A DNA stretch of 64,000 nucleotides from Janthinobacterium sp. J1-1 (GCF_030944405.1 NZ_CP132339.1:4340001-4404000); one strand, 5' to 3'; counted from the stretch's first letter, positions 10,821-21,534 are shown. Notes: generated by a model from the letters alone, not told the origin. Translations and numbers: made by a program.

Positions 10821-10838
10821 CAAATAATTCAATTATTC
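10821..10838. promoter_or_regulatory. AT-rich palindrome upstream of the HD-GYP gene (motif copy 1)
   Basis: AATAATT-C-AATTATT is a perfect palindrome with 7-bp arms in an AT-rich leader 92 bp before the HD-GYP start. Closely related sequences lie at 23337-23357 and 29428-29447, also in front of signalling operons. A shared regulator site is inferred, not shown. Confidence 0.4.
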
Positions 10839-10929
10839 ATAAATAATTGGTGAAATTGATTTTATTTGTTGTTATCGCCTGCTGGTCGTGACACAATTAC
10901 TTGTGAGCATCGCATAAGGATAGCAAGCA

Positions 10930-12231
10930 ATGAGTCAGGACAGCAGTCAGGCAGTGACAAAGACGGGCAAGCCCGGTGCGATCAGGAAGATCGCCACCGG
11001 GCAGTTGCGCATGGGCATGTATGTCCACAAGCTGGTCGGCTCCTGGCTGACGACGCCATTCTGGCAAAGTTCCTTCCTCGTCGATTGTCAGCAGACGATC
11101 GACAAGATACGCGCCAGCGCCGTCACGGAGCTGTGGATCGATACCGGCAAGGGCTGCGACGTACAGGTGGTGTCGCCCGAACCGTGCGGGGCGCCCGCCG
11201 TCGCTGCGGCCATGTCCGCCGTGCCGGCGCCCGCGCCGGCTTTCCGTTTCGCCCCCGCCCCCCCCGCGCCCATGGCCCAGGAGCTCAAGCGGGCCGTCGC
11301 CCTGATCGATAAATCGAAGGTGGCGGTGCTGTCCATGTTCCAGGACGCACGCATGGGCCGCGCGATCGACCTGGAGGGGGCTTTGCCGATGGTGGACGAG
11401 ATCGCCGGCTCGGTGATCCGCAATGCCAGCGCGCTGATCGGCCTGGCGCGGCTGAAAACCGCCGACAACTATACCTATATGCACTCGGTGGCCGTGTGCG
11501 CGCTGATGATCGCGCTGGCGCGCCAGCTGGGCCTGGACGACGCCGTCACGCGCGAACTGGGACTGGCCGGACTGCTGCACGACGTGGGCAAGATGGTGCT
11601 GCCGATGGCCATCCTGAACAAGCCGGGCAAACTCACTGTCGAGGAGTTCGATATCGTCAAAGGCCACCCGGCGGCGGGCCACGCCATGCTGCTGGGCGCC
11701 GGCGGTATCGGCGCGGTCGCGCTGGATGTGTGTTTGCACCATCACGAAAAATTCGACGGCAGCGGTTATCCGCATGGCCTGCGCGGCGAAGAGATCAGCC
11801 TGCATGCCCGCATGGGCGCCATCTGCGACGTGTACGACGCCGTCACGTCGAACCGCCCGTACAAGGCGGGCTGGGGACCGGCCGAGTCGCTGCGCCGCAT
11901 GGCCGAGTGGGGCCGGGCCGGGCATTTCGACGAAAAAGTGTTTGCCGCCTTTGTCAAATGCCTGGGCATTTATCCTGTCGGCACGCTGGTGCGCCTGCGC
12001 TCGGGCAGGCTGGGCGTGGTGGCCGAACAGCCGGCGAGCGGCTCGCTGCTGCTGCCAAAAGTGAAGGTATTTTTTTCCAGCAAATCGCAGACCTATATCG
12101 TGCCGCAGCTGCTGGACCTGGCCCAGCCTGGGGTCGCCGACCCCATCGTCTGCTGCGAGGAGGCCAGCTCATGGGGGCTGGTCGATATCGACCGTTTCTG
12201 GATCGGCGAAGGCTGTGGCGGCCGCGCCTGA
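10930..12231 (+). CDS. HD-GYP domain protein with DUF3391 N-terminus (probable c-di-GMP phosphodiesterase)
   Basis: 433 aa with no receiver or membrane segment. The N-terminal ~130 residues (GQLRMGMYVHKL, SWLTTPFW) match the DUF3391 module that often precedes HD-GYP domains; a Pro/Ala-rich linker follows. The HD-GYP domain keeps HSVAVCALM near 184, HDVGK near 217, KGHP, HHHEKFDGSGYP near 275-281 and RPYK, so metal binding and c-di-GMP hydrolysis are plausible. The ATG follows an AAGGATAG site. It is the first gene of the signalling block and is convergent with the next response regulator, with about 10 bp between the stops. Confidence 0.9.
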   Translation: MSQDSSQAVTKTGKPGAIRKIATGQLRMGMYVHKLVGSWLTTPFWQSSFLVDCQQTIDKIRASAVTELWIDTGKGCDVQVVSPEPCGAPAVAAAMSAVPAPAPAFRFAPAPPAPMAQELKRAVALIDKSKVAVLSMFQDARMGRAIDLEGALPMVDEIAGSVIRNASALIGLARLKTADNYTYMHSVAVCALMIALARQLGLDDAVTRELGLAGLLHDVGKMVLPMAILNKPGKLTVEEFDIVKGHPAAGHAMLLGAGGIGAVALDVCLHHHEKFDGSGYPHGLRGEEISLHARMGAICDVYDAVTSNRPYKAGWGPAESLRRMAEWGRAGHFDEKVFAAFVKCLGIYPVGTLVRLRSGRLGVVAEQPASGSLLLPKVKVFFSSKSQTYIVPQLLDLAQPGVADPIVCCEEASSWGLVDIDRFWIGEGCGGRA

Positions 12232-12240
12232 GCCTGTCTC

Positions 12241-13230
12241 TCAGGCGTGGTGCGTGTCACTGAAGCGCGCCTGGATGTCCAGCAGGCGCGGCATGATCCC
12301 GATGAACAGCGAGGTCAGCACAGGATCGAAATGGCTGCCGGCGCCGCCCTGCAGGTGCGCGATGATGTCGTCGATGTTCCAGGCCGGCTTGTAGGGGCGA
12401 CGCATGCTGAGCGCATCGAACACGTCCGCCAGTGCGACGATGCGTGCCGACTCCGGGATGTCCGCGCCCTCCAGGGCGCCCGGATAGCCGCTGCCGTCCC
12501 ATCGTTCGTGGTGCCTCAGGGCCACTTCGGCCGCCAGCCGGAATACCGGCGCCTCGCTTTTGCTCAGGATGTCGTGGCCGACCTGGGGATGCGTCTTCAT
12601 GATGATCGATTCGTCCGCGTCGAGCGGGCCCGGCTTGCGCAGGATAGCCTGCGGCACGCCCAGCTTGCCGGTGTCGTGCATGGGTGCGGCCAGTTCCAGC
12701 TGCGCGCAGCGCGCAGGTTCCCAGCCGGCGGCGCCTGCCAGCGCGGCGGCATAGGCTGCCATGCGCCAGATATGGGCGCCGGTATCGGTGTCGTTATAAT
12801 GACCGGCATGGCCCAGCATCAGGATGGCCTCGCGGTAGCTGCGTTCCAGCGCGGTGGCGCGGACCAGCGACAGATGGGCCGCCACCCGGGCGCGCACCAG
12901 CGGCGCGAGCACGGGCTTGACGATGTAGTCGACGCCACCCGCCGCGAAGCCGGCCGTTTCCTGTTCCTCGCCGCAGTTGGCGGTGACGAAGATGACTTGC
13001 AGCGCCTGCGTCGGGTCGATCTGGCGCAGCTGCGTGCACAGAGCATAGCCGCTGATGTCCGGCAGGCCTATGTCGAGCAGCACCAGGGCCGGACGGTGCT
13101 TGAGCACGGCTGCAATGGCCTCGGCGCCATTGCGCGCGTACACCAGGCGGTAATCGCTGCCCAGTATGCTGCGCAGCAGGGCCAGGTTGGCCGGCTCGTC
13201 GTCGACAGCCAGAATGACGGGCAGGTTCAT
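12241..13230 (-). CDS. Two-component response regulator with HD-GYP output domain
   Basis: 329 aa. The receiver has the acidic pair in AVDDE, phospho-acceptor Asp53 in LLDIGLP and Lys in IVKPV near 106. The HD-GYP domain carries HDTGK near 188, KTHPQVG, RHHERWDGSGYP and RRPYKPAW. This is the RpfG-like architecture and predicts phosphorylation-controlled c-di-GMP hydrolysis. The start lies 3 bp after the stop of the upstream hybrid kinase gene, so the two are almost certainly co-transcribed and cognate. Confidence 0.93.
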   Translation of the reverse strand: MNLPVILAVDDEPANLALLRSILGSDYRLVYARNGAEAIAAVLKHRPALVLLDIGLPDISGYALCTQLRQIDPTQALQVIFVTANCGEEQETAGFAAGGVDYIVKPVLAPLVRARVAAHLSLVRATALERSYREAILMLGHAGHYNDTDTGAHIWRMAAYAAALAGAAGWEPARCAQLELAAPMHDTGKLGVPQAILRKPGPLDADESIIMKTHPQVGHDILSKSEAPVFRLAAEVALRHHERWDGSGYPGALEGADIPESARIVALADVFDALSMRRPYKPAWNIDDIIAHLQGGAGSHFDPVLTSLFIGIMPRLLDIQARFSDTHHA

Positions 13231-13233
13231 GGC

Positions 13234-16200
13234 TCACTCCTCGATGGATGAAGGGTGGCGCATGGACAGGCTGCGTGCCGCCGTTTCGGCGCCGCGGAAA
13301 TCGAAACAGGACAGTGGCGCCGCAATCAGCTCGATGTCGCCGGCCGGCAACAGCAGGCGCAGTTGATCGAGCAGTGCTTCGGCCGGCGCCGGATCATCGG
13401 CGTCCAGTGCCGTGATCAGCCGTTCCAGCAGGGCCTGCGCACCGGTGCCGCAGGCCGCCGTGGCGCGCAAGGCGGCCGGGCTGTCCCGCAAGTAGGCCGC
13501 GATGGCGTCGACGGCGCGCGCCAGTTCCGCCGCCAGCGGCGCCAGCGAGCCGCGCGCTTCGGCGCCGCTGGCCAGCAGGCGTTCGGTTGCCTGCGCCGCG
13601 CGGTGCAATGCCGGCAGCGCCAGGTTGCCGGCGATACCGCTCAGCTTGTGCGCCAGCGCCAGCGCGGCGCCGGCTTCCCCGGCATCGAGGTAGCGGCCGA
13701 TCAGGGCCGCGCTGCCGCCATGGGCGTCGCCGAAGCGCTCCAGGTGCTGCCGGTAAGGCGCCTCGTCGAGCCACAGCGCCAGGCCCTGCCGCAGGTCGAA
13801 TGCGCGCTCGCGCCCGCCGTCCGTGGTGGCCGCCGGAATCACTGCCAGCGGCCGTGCGCTGTGCGCGCCGGACTGGCGCCGGTGCAGCCGCGCGATCAGC
13901 GCGATCGTGGCCGGCACATCGAATGGTTTGCCGATAAAGGCGGCCATGCCCGCCTGGAGCGCCGCTTCCTGCTGCGCCTTGAACGCGCCGGCCGTCAGTG
14001 CGATCACGGGCAAGCTGTCGAACTGCGCCATGCGCCGTAGCCGCCGGGTCGCCTCGATGCCATCCATGACCGGCATCTGCACATCCATCAGCACGATGTC
14101 GGCCAGGGCGGGATGGGCGCACAGCCAGTCCAGCGCCTGCTGGCCGTCATGGGCGAACACCGGCCGGGCGCCCTGATCGCGCAAGATCTGGCCGGCCACG
14201 TCGCGGTTGATCTCGCTGTCGTCCACCACCAGCACGCACACGTCCTGCAGCGCGCGTCGCGGCGGCTCATGGGCCGGCAATCCGGCCGGGCAGGGTGGGA
14301 TGGCCGGCAGCAGCCGCAAGGCAATAGTGAAGGAAAATTCGCTGCCCACGCCCGCTTCGCTCTGCAACGCCAGTTCGCCCCCCATCAACTGCACCAGCTG
14401 GCGGCAGATGGTCAGCCCCAGCCCGGTGCCGCCGAAGCGCCGGGTGGTCGAATTGTCGGCCTGGGTGAAGGCCGAGAAGACCGCCTCGCGCATGTCGGTG
14501 GCGATGCCGATGCCGCTGTCGCGCACGCAAAAGCGCAGCCGCACCACGTCCCCCACGCAGCCCTCGACGGCGATACGCAGCTCGACCTGTCCGGTGGCGG
14601 TGAACTTGACCGCGTTGCCCGTCAGGTTGACCAGCACCTGTTCCAGCCGCAGCGCGTCGACCAGCAGCGCCAGCGGCTTGCCAGTGGCCGCCACGGCCAT
14701 GCCGGAGGCAACTTTGTCGAGCACGTCGGCCAGGCAAAACGGCGCCTGCTCGATCTGCATGTGGCCCGCTTCGATCTTCGAGACATCGAGCACGTCGTTG
14801 ACGATGGACAGCAGGGACTGGCCAGCGGCGCGGATCTTGCGGGTCATGGCTTGCGGTTCCGGTTCAAGCCGCGCCCTCTCGAGCAACCACGTCATGCCAA
14901 GGATGGCATTGAGCGGCGAGCGGATTTCGTGGCTCATGTTGGCAAGGAACTGCGCCTTGCTGCGATTGGCCGCTTCGGCGGCGTCGCGCGCCCGGGCCAT
15001 GTCTTCCTCGGCGCGCTTTTGGGCCGAAATATCCTGGGCGAAGATCAGCGTCGCCGGACCATCGGCCAGCATCACCCGCGTGGTGGTCTTGAGCACGGGT
15101 ACCGGCCGGCCCTGCTTGCCCAGGCCCAGCGCCTCGAACCGCTGTTCGCTGGGCGAATCGGCTTCGATCAGCGCTTCATGGCCAGCGAGCACGGCGCGCG
15201 ACTCCGCCGCGATCATGGCGCGCCACGGCAGGCCGGCAAGATCATCCTCGGCGGCATAGCCGTGCAGCGCGCGGTAGCGCGGATTGGAGTAGATGAAATG
15301 GCCGCCGCGCAGGATGGCGATGGCCAGCGGCGCATCTTCGATCAGGGTGCGGAAGCGAGCCTCGCTGCCGGCGATGGCCAGCATGGCCTGGCGTTCCTCT
15401 TCCTGTCCGGCGCGCCAGCCGGCCAGATGGGCGCGGCGCCGCTGCATCCAGTACAGCACGGCGGCGGCGCATAGCGCCAGCAGGCCGGAGACCAGCAGGT
15501 AGGCACGGGCCTGCCCGCGCAGCGGTGCGGCGATGGCCGCTTCGTCACGGCTCAGGCCGATCACGATGGCGCGGTCCATATGCAGCGATGGCGGGCGGAT
15601 TGTCTCGAGCGCCATCACGCGCTGTTCGCCGGTGAGGTAGACCTTGCCGCTGAGGATGTTCTGCCGCAGGGCGCTGTCGCGGTGACGCCGGAAAAACGTG
15701 CCGGGACGATCCAGGTTGGTGCCGTCGATGCCGGGCCTGCTCGGATAATTGAGCAGTTGCCGCCCATCGCCATGGGCCGCCACTGCCCAGACATCAGGGG
15801 CGTACATCGCCGTGCGAAATTTGGCGGTAAAGTACTTCGGATCGAGCGTGGCCAGCACCACGCCGCCGAAACCGCCGTCCTTGCGCGGCACCATGCGCGC
15901 CACAGAGATGATCAGGTCGCCACGGATCGAGCGGTAGGGCGCTGCCACGTACAGCGTGGCCGCATCCGGCGCACGCAGCATGGACTGGAAATAGGCGCGC
16001 TGCGAAAAATTCCTGCCGATCACGTCAGGCATGCTCGATGCGGTCGCCACGCCGTCGCGGTCGAGCACCACCAGCGCCCGCACGCCCGGCATGGCGCCGA
16101 CCATCGCGTCGAGCCGTCGCGGCAGTTCCAGCGCCACCGCGGGACCGGGCGGTGCGCCGAGATAGTCGTGGATAATGCCGGCCAGCGCCGCATTGGTGGC

Positions 16201-16398
16201 TTGCAGATCCGTTTCGATGTTGTTGGCCAGCAATGCGGCCAGTACGCGCAGCCGCTCATGCTCCGTTTCCTGCTGGCGCGCGCTTTCGGCCAGGTGGGAG
16301 AACGCCAGGCCGCTGCCGGCCAGCAGCAGCACGGCCCCGAGCGCCAACCACTCGGCAAGGTGGCGGCGCAGTGTCGTTGGGTCGGTTTTTTTGGCCAT
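13234..16398 (-). CDS. Membrane hybrid sensor histidine kinase (dCache-PAS-HisKA-HATPase-REC-HPt)
   Basis: 1054 aa. TM1 is at about 17-33 and TM2 at about 305-325; they enclose a dCache-like periplasmic sensor. A PAS domain (about 350-460) precedes HisKA, with the phospho-His in ANMSHEIRSP near 487, and HATPase (GGTGLGLTICRQ). The receiver (LMDVQMPVMDG, GKPFD) and an HPt domain (AHKLSGIAGN near 916) follow, so it can run a full phosphorelay. Near residue 585 the ATPase N-box leader reads GKPLALLVDALRLEQ, which seems about a dozen residues shorter than relatives and lacks the usual Gly before DALRLEQ. It is in an operon with the RpfG-like regulator downstream. Confidence 0.92.
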   Translation of the reverse strand: MAKKTDPTTLRRHLAEWLALGAVLLLAGSGLAFSHLAESARQQETEHERLRVLAALLANNIETDLQATNAALAGIIHDYLGAPPGPAVALELPRRLDAMVGAMPGVRALVVLDRDGVATASSMPDVIGRNFSQRAYFQSMLRAPDAATLYVAAPYRSIRGDLIISVARMVPRKDGGFGGVVLATLDPKYFTAKFRTAMYAPDVWAVAAHGDGRQLLNYPSRPGIDGTNLDRPGTFFRRHRDSALRQNILSGKVYLTGEQRVMALETIRPPSLHMDRAIVIGLSRDEAAIAAPLRGQARAYLLVSGLLALCAAAVLYWMQRRRAHLAGWRAGQEEERQAMLAIAGSEARFRTLIEDAPLAIAILRGGHFIYSNPRYRALHGYAAEDDLAGLPWRAMIAAESRAVLAGHEALIEADSPSEQRFEALGLGKQGRPVPVLKTTTRVMLADGPATLIFAQDISAQKRAEEDMARARDAAEAANRSKAQFLANMSHEIRSPLNAILGMTWLLERARLEPEPQAMTRKIRAAGQSLLSIVNDVLDVSKIEAGHMQIEQAPFCLADVLDKVASGMAVAATGKPLALLVDALRLEQVLVNLTGNAVKFTATGQVELRIAVEGCVGDVVRLRFCVRDSGIGIATDMREAVFSAFTQADNSTTRRFGGTGLGLTICRQLVQLMGGELALQSEAGVGSEFSFTIALRLLPAIPPCPAGLPAHEPPRRALQDVCVLVVDDSEINRDVAGQILRDQGARPVFAHDGQQALDWLCAHPALADIVLMDVQMPVMDGIEATRRLRRMAQFDSLPVIALTAGAFKAQQEAALQAGMAAFIGKPFDVPATIALIARLHRRQSGAHSARPLAVIPAATTDGGRERAFDLRQGLALWLDEAPYRQHLERFGDAHGGSAALIGRYLDAGEAGAALALAHKLSGIAGNLALPALHRAAQATERLLASGAEARGSLAPLAAELARAVDAIAAYLRDSPAALRATAACGTGAQALLERLITALDADDPAPAEALLDQLRLLLPAGDIELIAAPLSCFDFRGAETAARSLSMRHPSSIEE

Positions 16399-16480
16399 GC
16401 CACGATGCTATACCGTGCCCTTCCTATCGACAATGATATAGGTGACTACCATCATGATAGTGTTGCTAAAATGTAAAAAT

Positions 16481-17425
16481 CTAAGGCGGGTCCGCATTGA
16501 ATGCGACCCGGTTGCGCCCCTGCTGCTTGGCGCGGTAAAGCTCGGTGTCCGCTGCGCGCAGCAGCACGCCGGGACTGGACTGCCGATGCGGCAGGCAGCT
16601 GGCCGCGCCGGCGCTGATGGTGGCGATGCGGGGGCCGCCGGCCGGCAGGTGCGGGATTGCCAGCGCGCGCACCGCTTCGCACAGCGCCAGCGCCAGCGCA
16701 GCCGTGCCGGCCAGGTCGGTGCCCGGCAGCAGGCAGACAAACTCTTCGCCGCCATAGCGCGCCAGCAGGTCGTGCGGCCGCTTCAGGTGGTGGCGCAGTG
16801 ACGCGGCGATCGCGCGCAGGCAGTCGTCGCCGGCCTGGTGTCCATAGTGATCGTTATAGCGCTTGAAATGGTCGACATCCATCATGATCAGTCCCAGCGC
16901 GGTTTGCTCGCGCACGGCGCCCTGCCAGGCGATGTTGAGACGCTGATCGAAGTGGCGGCGATTGGCCACGCCGGTCAGGCCGTCCATGTAGGCCATTTCA
17001 CGAAATGCATCGGCCTGGAATTTCAACGCCAGGTGGGTGCGCACGCGGTTATGCAGCGTCACGGCATTGACCGGCTTGACGACAAAGTCGACGCCGCCAG
17101 CGTCCCAGCAGGCCATTTCCGCTTCGGCGCCTTCGTCGCCGGTGACAAAAATGACCGGGATGGCATGTGTTTCCTGCCCCAGTTTGAGTTCCCTGCACAC
17201 TTGCAGCCCGCTCAGGCCGGGCATTTGCACGTCCAGCAGCACCAGGTCGGGCAGTCTCTCGCGGCACAGGCGCAGCGCCTGCGCGCCATCGGTGGCGACC
17301 AGCACTTCGTGCTCGGCGCCGAACATGCCGAGCAGCAGGCGCACATTGCCCGGCTGGTCGTCGACCACCAGCAGGCGGCCTCGCCGGCCATGCAGATCGT
17401 AGGGGTTGGGGCTGGCTTCATTCAC
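16481..17425 (-). CDS. Response regulator with GGDEF domain (diguanylate cyclase)
   Basis: 314 aa from a GTG start whose GTGA overlaps the stop of the upstream hybrid kinase gene; an in-frame ATG at 17575 lies deep inside that gene and is rejected. The receiver has Asp65 in LLDVQMPG and Lys in FVVKPVN. The GGDEF domain has an intact active site, YGGEEF near 222-227, and a product-inhibition I-site RPHD five residues before it. It should make c-di-GMP and be feedback-inhibited. Translational coupling points to the kinase as its partner. With the HD-GYP regulators nearby, the block encodes both synthesis and breakdown of c-di-GMP. Confidence 0.93.
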   Translation of the reverse strand: MNEASPNPYDLHGRRGRLLVVDDQPGNVRLLLGMFGAEHEVLVATDGAQALRLCRERLPDLVLLDVQMPGLSGLQVCRELKLGQETHAIPVIFVTGDEGAEAEMACWDAGGVDFVVKPVNAVTLHNRVRTHLALKFQADAFREMAYMDGLTGVANRRHFDQRLNIAWQGAVREQTALGLIMMDVDHFKRYNDHYGHQAGDDCLRAIAASLRHHLKRPHDLLARYGGEEFVCLLPGTDLAGTAALALALCEAVRALAIPHLPAGGPRIATISAGAASCLPHRQSSPGVLLRAADTELYRAKQQGRNRVAFNADPP

Positions 17426-20400
17426 GCTGTGTTTTCCTTGAATTTGATGGCGCGCAGCATGACGGCGGCCTGTTCCAGCGCCTCCGCGAAGCGCAGTTCT
17501 TCGACCGCCGCAGCGAGCCTGTCCATGCCGTCCGGCGCGGTCGCGCCATGGCGCGACCGCAGCGCATCGAAACAAGGCAGGGCCGCGCCATTTGCGCCGG
17601 CCAGCAGGCGCATCAGCGCCTCGAGCCCCTGCGCCAGTTCGCCCGCCGCCGGTTCTTCTTCGGGCGGCCGCTCATCTTCGCCGGCGGCCTGGCGCGCCGC
17701 GGCGCAGGCCGCCGGCAGCGCCGCCAGCAAGGCCTCGATGGCCTGCCGTGCGGCGCCGCCATCCTGCGGCGCCGACTGCTCCGCCTGCCGTGCCAGCGCG
17801 GCGACACGTTCGGCGCCGGCTGTCGCGGCCAGGCCCTTGATCTGGTGCAGCAGGGCGGCATCCGCGGCGGGCGCGTTGCGCAGGCGCGCCGCCAGTGCCT
17901 CGATCTCCGGCACGAAACCGCGCAGCAGGCGCCGGTAGAGCGCCACCTGGCCGCCGCAGCGGCCCAGCGCGGCGGCGGCGTTCAATACGGGCTGCGCATC
18001 GGACGGTACGGGACGCGTCCGCGCCGGCGCCGCAGGCACTCCACCGGTCAGCGCCAGGATCACGGCGACCAGCTGCTCCAGGTCGAACGGCTTGCCGACA
18101 TGCTGGTCCATTCCGGCCGCCAGGGCCGCGGCGCGGTCGCCGGCCATCGCATTGGCCGTGACGGCGATGACGGGCAGCCGGCCGGCATGCGGCAGCGCGC
18201 GGATCGCGCGCGTGGCCGCATAGCCGTCCATGCCGGGCATCTGCACGTCCATCAGCACGGCGTCGCAGCGTTCCGCCGTGCCACCGAGGATATCGAGGGC
18301 GGTCTGGCCACAATCGGCCAGGGTGATCGCCGCGCCTTCGTGGCGCAGCAGCTCGAAAGCGAGCTGGCGGTTGAGCGCGTTATCCTCCACCACCAGCAGG
18401 TGCAGGCCGGCCAGGCGCTGGCCTGGCCTGTGCCGCGGCTTGGCCAGCGTCGCCGCCGTGCGGCAGGCCGTGATGCTGTCGTACAGGGCGGACGCGGTGG
18501 CCGGCTTGACCAGCAGGGCGTCGGGCTGGTCCGCATCGGCATCGTCCGCGCGAGGACCGCCGAGCGCGCCGGCGTGGCCGTCCAGCAGCGCGACCAGCTT
18601 GCCGTCCGGCGCCATGCCGCGCAGTTGCCGGCACAGCGCGGCGCTATCGGGGCTGGCCATGTCCCAGTCGAGCAGCATCAGGTCGTAGCGGGCGCCGCCG
18701 GCCGCCAGCGCGAGCGCGGCGGTGGCGCTGCCGGCGATGTCGACGTGGCAGCCGAACGACGCCAGCATGGCCGCCAGCACGCGGCGCGCACCGGCATGAT
18801 CGTCGGCCAGCAGGCAGCGCAGTCCCTGCAGGTCGGCCGCCGGCAGCGGCGTTCCGGCCGGAGCCTGGGTCGCCGTGCAGTCGATCTCGAAGCTGAAGGT
18901 GCTGCCGGCGCCGGGCCGGCTGTCGACCCGCAGCTCGCCGCCCATCAGCCGCACCAGGCGCTGGCTGATTGCCAAGCCCAGTCCGGAACCGCCATAGCGC
19001 CGGGCGGTGGACGCTTCGGCCTGCGAAAAACCTTCGAAGATGCGCTCGCACTGGTCGGCGGCGATGCCGATGCCGCTGTCGCGCACGAAGAAAGCCAGCC
19101 TGAGCGGTTCTTCGGGACCGCTGGCGCGCCGGCATGACAGCACCACTTCGCCGCTGTCGGTGAACTTGATGGCATTGCCGGTCAGATTGATCAGCACCTG
19201 CTGCAGGCGCAGCGGATCGGCGATGATCCAGGCCGGCAGGCCCGCTTCGAGGTCGTACAGCAGTTCGATGCGCTTGTGGCCCAGGTTGGCGGCCAGGATC
19301 ACCGCCGTTTCCGCCAGCAGCCGGTCGAGCTTGAACGCATGCGCTTCAAGGCTCAGCTTGCCGGCTTCGACGCGCGAGAAATCGAGGATGTTGTTGAGCA
19401 GGCCGAGCAGGGCGCGTGCGGCCTGCTCGGCCTTGTTGGCATGGTCGGCCTGGCGCGCTTGCAAGGGGCTTTGCCGCAGCAGCTTGAGCATGCCCAGCAC
19501 GGCGTTCATCGGGGTGCGGATTTCATGGCTCATGTTGGCCAGGAAGTCCGATTTGGCGCGATTGGCCGCTTCCGCTTCGCTGGTGCGCACTTCGAGCGCA
19601 TGGCGCGCGGCGCGCCGTTCGCTCAGGTCGGCCGCCATGCCCAGGTAACCGATCAGGGTACCGTTTTCATGCTTGAGCGCGGTCACCGACAGCAGTACCG
19701 GCACGCGTGCGCCGTCCTTGCACAGGAAGGTCCATTCGTGTTCGTTGGGCAAGCCCCGCAGCGCCTTGGCGACGAGTACATCGAAGCCCGTCGCGAGCGG
19801 CTGGCCCAGTTCGCGCGCAAATTCCGCGGCCCGCGCCGCCACCTCGTCCGGGTCATGAAAAATCATCGGCGTGACCCGTCCGATGACCTCGTCGGCGGCA
19901 TGGTCGAGCAGGCGCTGCGCCGCCGGATTGAAGACGGTGACCAGGCCGCTGATATCGCTGGCGATGATTGCATAGGCGGCGTTGTCGAGGATCGCCTGCT
20001 GCTGCGCGGCCAGGTCGCGGATTTGCGCGGTGCGCTCGATCACCTGGCGTTCCAGCGAGCGGTTCAGCTCGAGAATCTGCGCCGCGCTGGCCTTCTGTGC
20101 GCTGATGTCGCGCACGGTCTTGGCCGCGCCGATCACATTGCCGTTGGCGGCGCGGATCGGTGAAATCGTCACGGACACGTCGACCAGAGTGCCGTCCTTG
20201 CGGCGCCGCCTCGTCTCATGGCTCGATATCACCTCGCCGCCCCGGATACGTTCCAGTATCTGGCGCTCCTCCTCCACATCGCTGCCCGGCATCAGCAGTT
20301 GCGCCAGCGGCCGGCCGCAGGCTTCCTGGGCGCTATAGCCGAAAATCCGTTCGGCGCCGCCGTTCCAGCTGGTGATGACGCCGTCGAGTGTCTTGCCGAT

Positions 20401-21464
20401 AATGGCGTCATGGGAGCTGGCGACGATGGTGGCCAGTTCGGCCCGCTCGCGCGCCGCGCGCCGCCGCAGCCGGTACAGCAGCAGCAAGGCGCCGCTGCCC
20501 AGCAAGGCGCCGCTGAGCGTGACCAGCAGGGTATGGAGCCTGGCGGCGTTGATGGCGGGCGCCAGCAGCGCTTCGGGCAGGGCGACGATCAGCGTCAGGT
20601 CGCGTTGCCGCCGCTCGGGATCGAGGCGCACACGGCTGACGGCGAGATATTCCACTTCCCGGCCAAGGCGCGCGGCCATGCCGTCGGCGCGCCGCACCGG
20701 CTGGTGCTCGTCCTGCCAGCGCCAGCGCTGTCCGCGTTCCTGGCCGAAGCTGCGCGCGGCATCCGGCTGCAGCAGATAGCCGCCGCCGCCATCGAGCAGG
20801 TACATGCGGAAGTCGCCGCTCTGGCCGGTACTCAGGCGCGCCAGCGGCGCATCGAGGTTCAGGTTGAGCACCACCACGCCGGTGAGGCGGCCGTTTGCGC
20901 CGAATACCGGCGTGGCCGCGCGCAGCACACGGTGCAGCGGATACTCGATGCGGCCGGCCTCGCGCTGCAGGCTGAAGTCGGACATGTGCACCTGGCCTGG
21001 CGCCAGGGCGGCGGCGGCTCGCACGTAGTCGCGCTCGCCGAGCCGTTCCAGCCGGCCGGCGGGCGCCACGCTGATGCGCGCACCACGCCGGTCGACATGC
21101 ACCAGTTCCCGCCAGCCATCGGCCACGCCGATCAGGCGTGTCTGGCCCAGTTCCGGCTTGGAGGCAAGAAACGCCGACAGGACCTGCGGCAGCTGCGCGC
21201 TGTTCCTGGCCGAGGCACCGCCTCGGCCAGGAACAGCGCGTCGCGCCGCAGCTGTTCGATGTCGGCGGCCATGCCGGCGGAGCGCAGCTTGACCGAGGCG
21301 GCCATGCGCGACTGGTGCGACGCCAGTAGCTGACCGCGCTCGCGCTGGCCGGCCAGGTACGCGAGCAGTATCGTGCTCAGCACGAGCAGCGCCAGGCACG
21401 ACGCCACCAGGATCGCCGTGCGGCGGGTGCTGGCGGCCGGAGGGTGGGCAATGGAAGTGGACAT
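17422..21464 (-). pseudogene. Hybrid sensor histidine kinase with frameshift at an inverted repeat (dCache-PAS-PAS-HisKA-HATPase-REC-REC-HPt)
   Basis: The body (frame ending at 17422) has two PAS domains, HisKA ([13 protein letters not shown]), HATPase (GGSGLGLAISQ), a first receiver (LLADDH, LLDWDM), a second (VVEDNALN, LMDVQMPGMDGY, GKPFD) and HPt (LHQIKGLAATAG). The natural N-terminus is in another frame: ATG at 21464 (MSTSIAHPPAAS), then a TM helix (AILVASCLALLVLSTILLAYLA) and ADIEQLRRDALFLAEA. The two frames meet at the 21-bp inverted repeat 21196-21240, and the spacing between the two conserved blocks looks about 30 residues short. The gene therefore seems disrupted, unless the join is a sequencing or assembly artefact. 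The GGDEF regulator follows with coupled translation. Confidence 0.75.
21196..21240. repeat. Perfect 21-bp inverted repeat with 3-nt loop inside a kinase gene
   Basis: Bases 21196-21216 pair with 21220-21240 without a mismatch, leaving ACC as the loop. It falls inside coding sequence exactly where the reading frame of the hybrid kinase changes. A fold-back template switch or an assembly artefact would both create such a structure. Confidence 0.9.
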
Positions 21465-21534
21465 GAAGGCGCGCCTGGTTGATGGATAAATTATTGCCGG
21501 TAACGTATGTTTCCACAAATAAACAATATAATCA

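Noticed and set aside
21465..21516. ATG at 21516 as start of the large hybrid kinase
   Set aside because: That reading gives an Arg/Pro/His-rich N-terminus without a membrane helix; the real TM segment is in the neighbouring frame from 21464.
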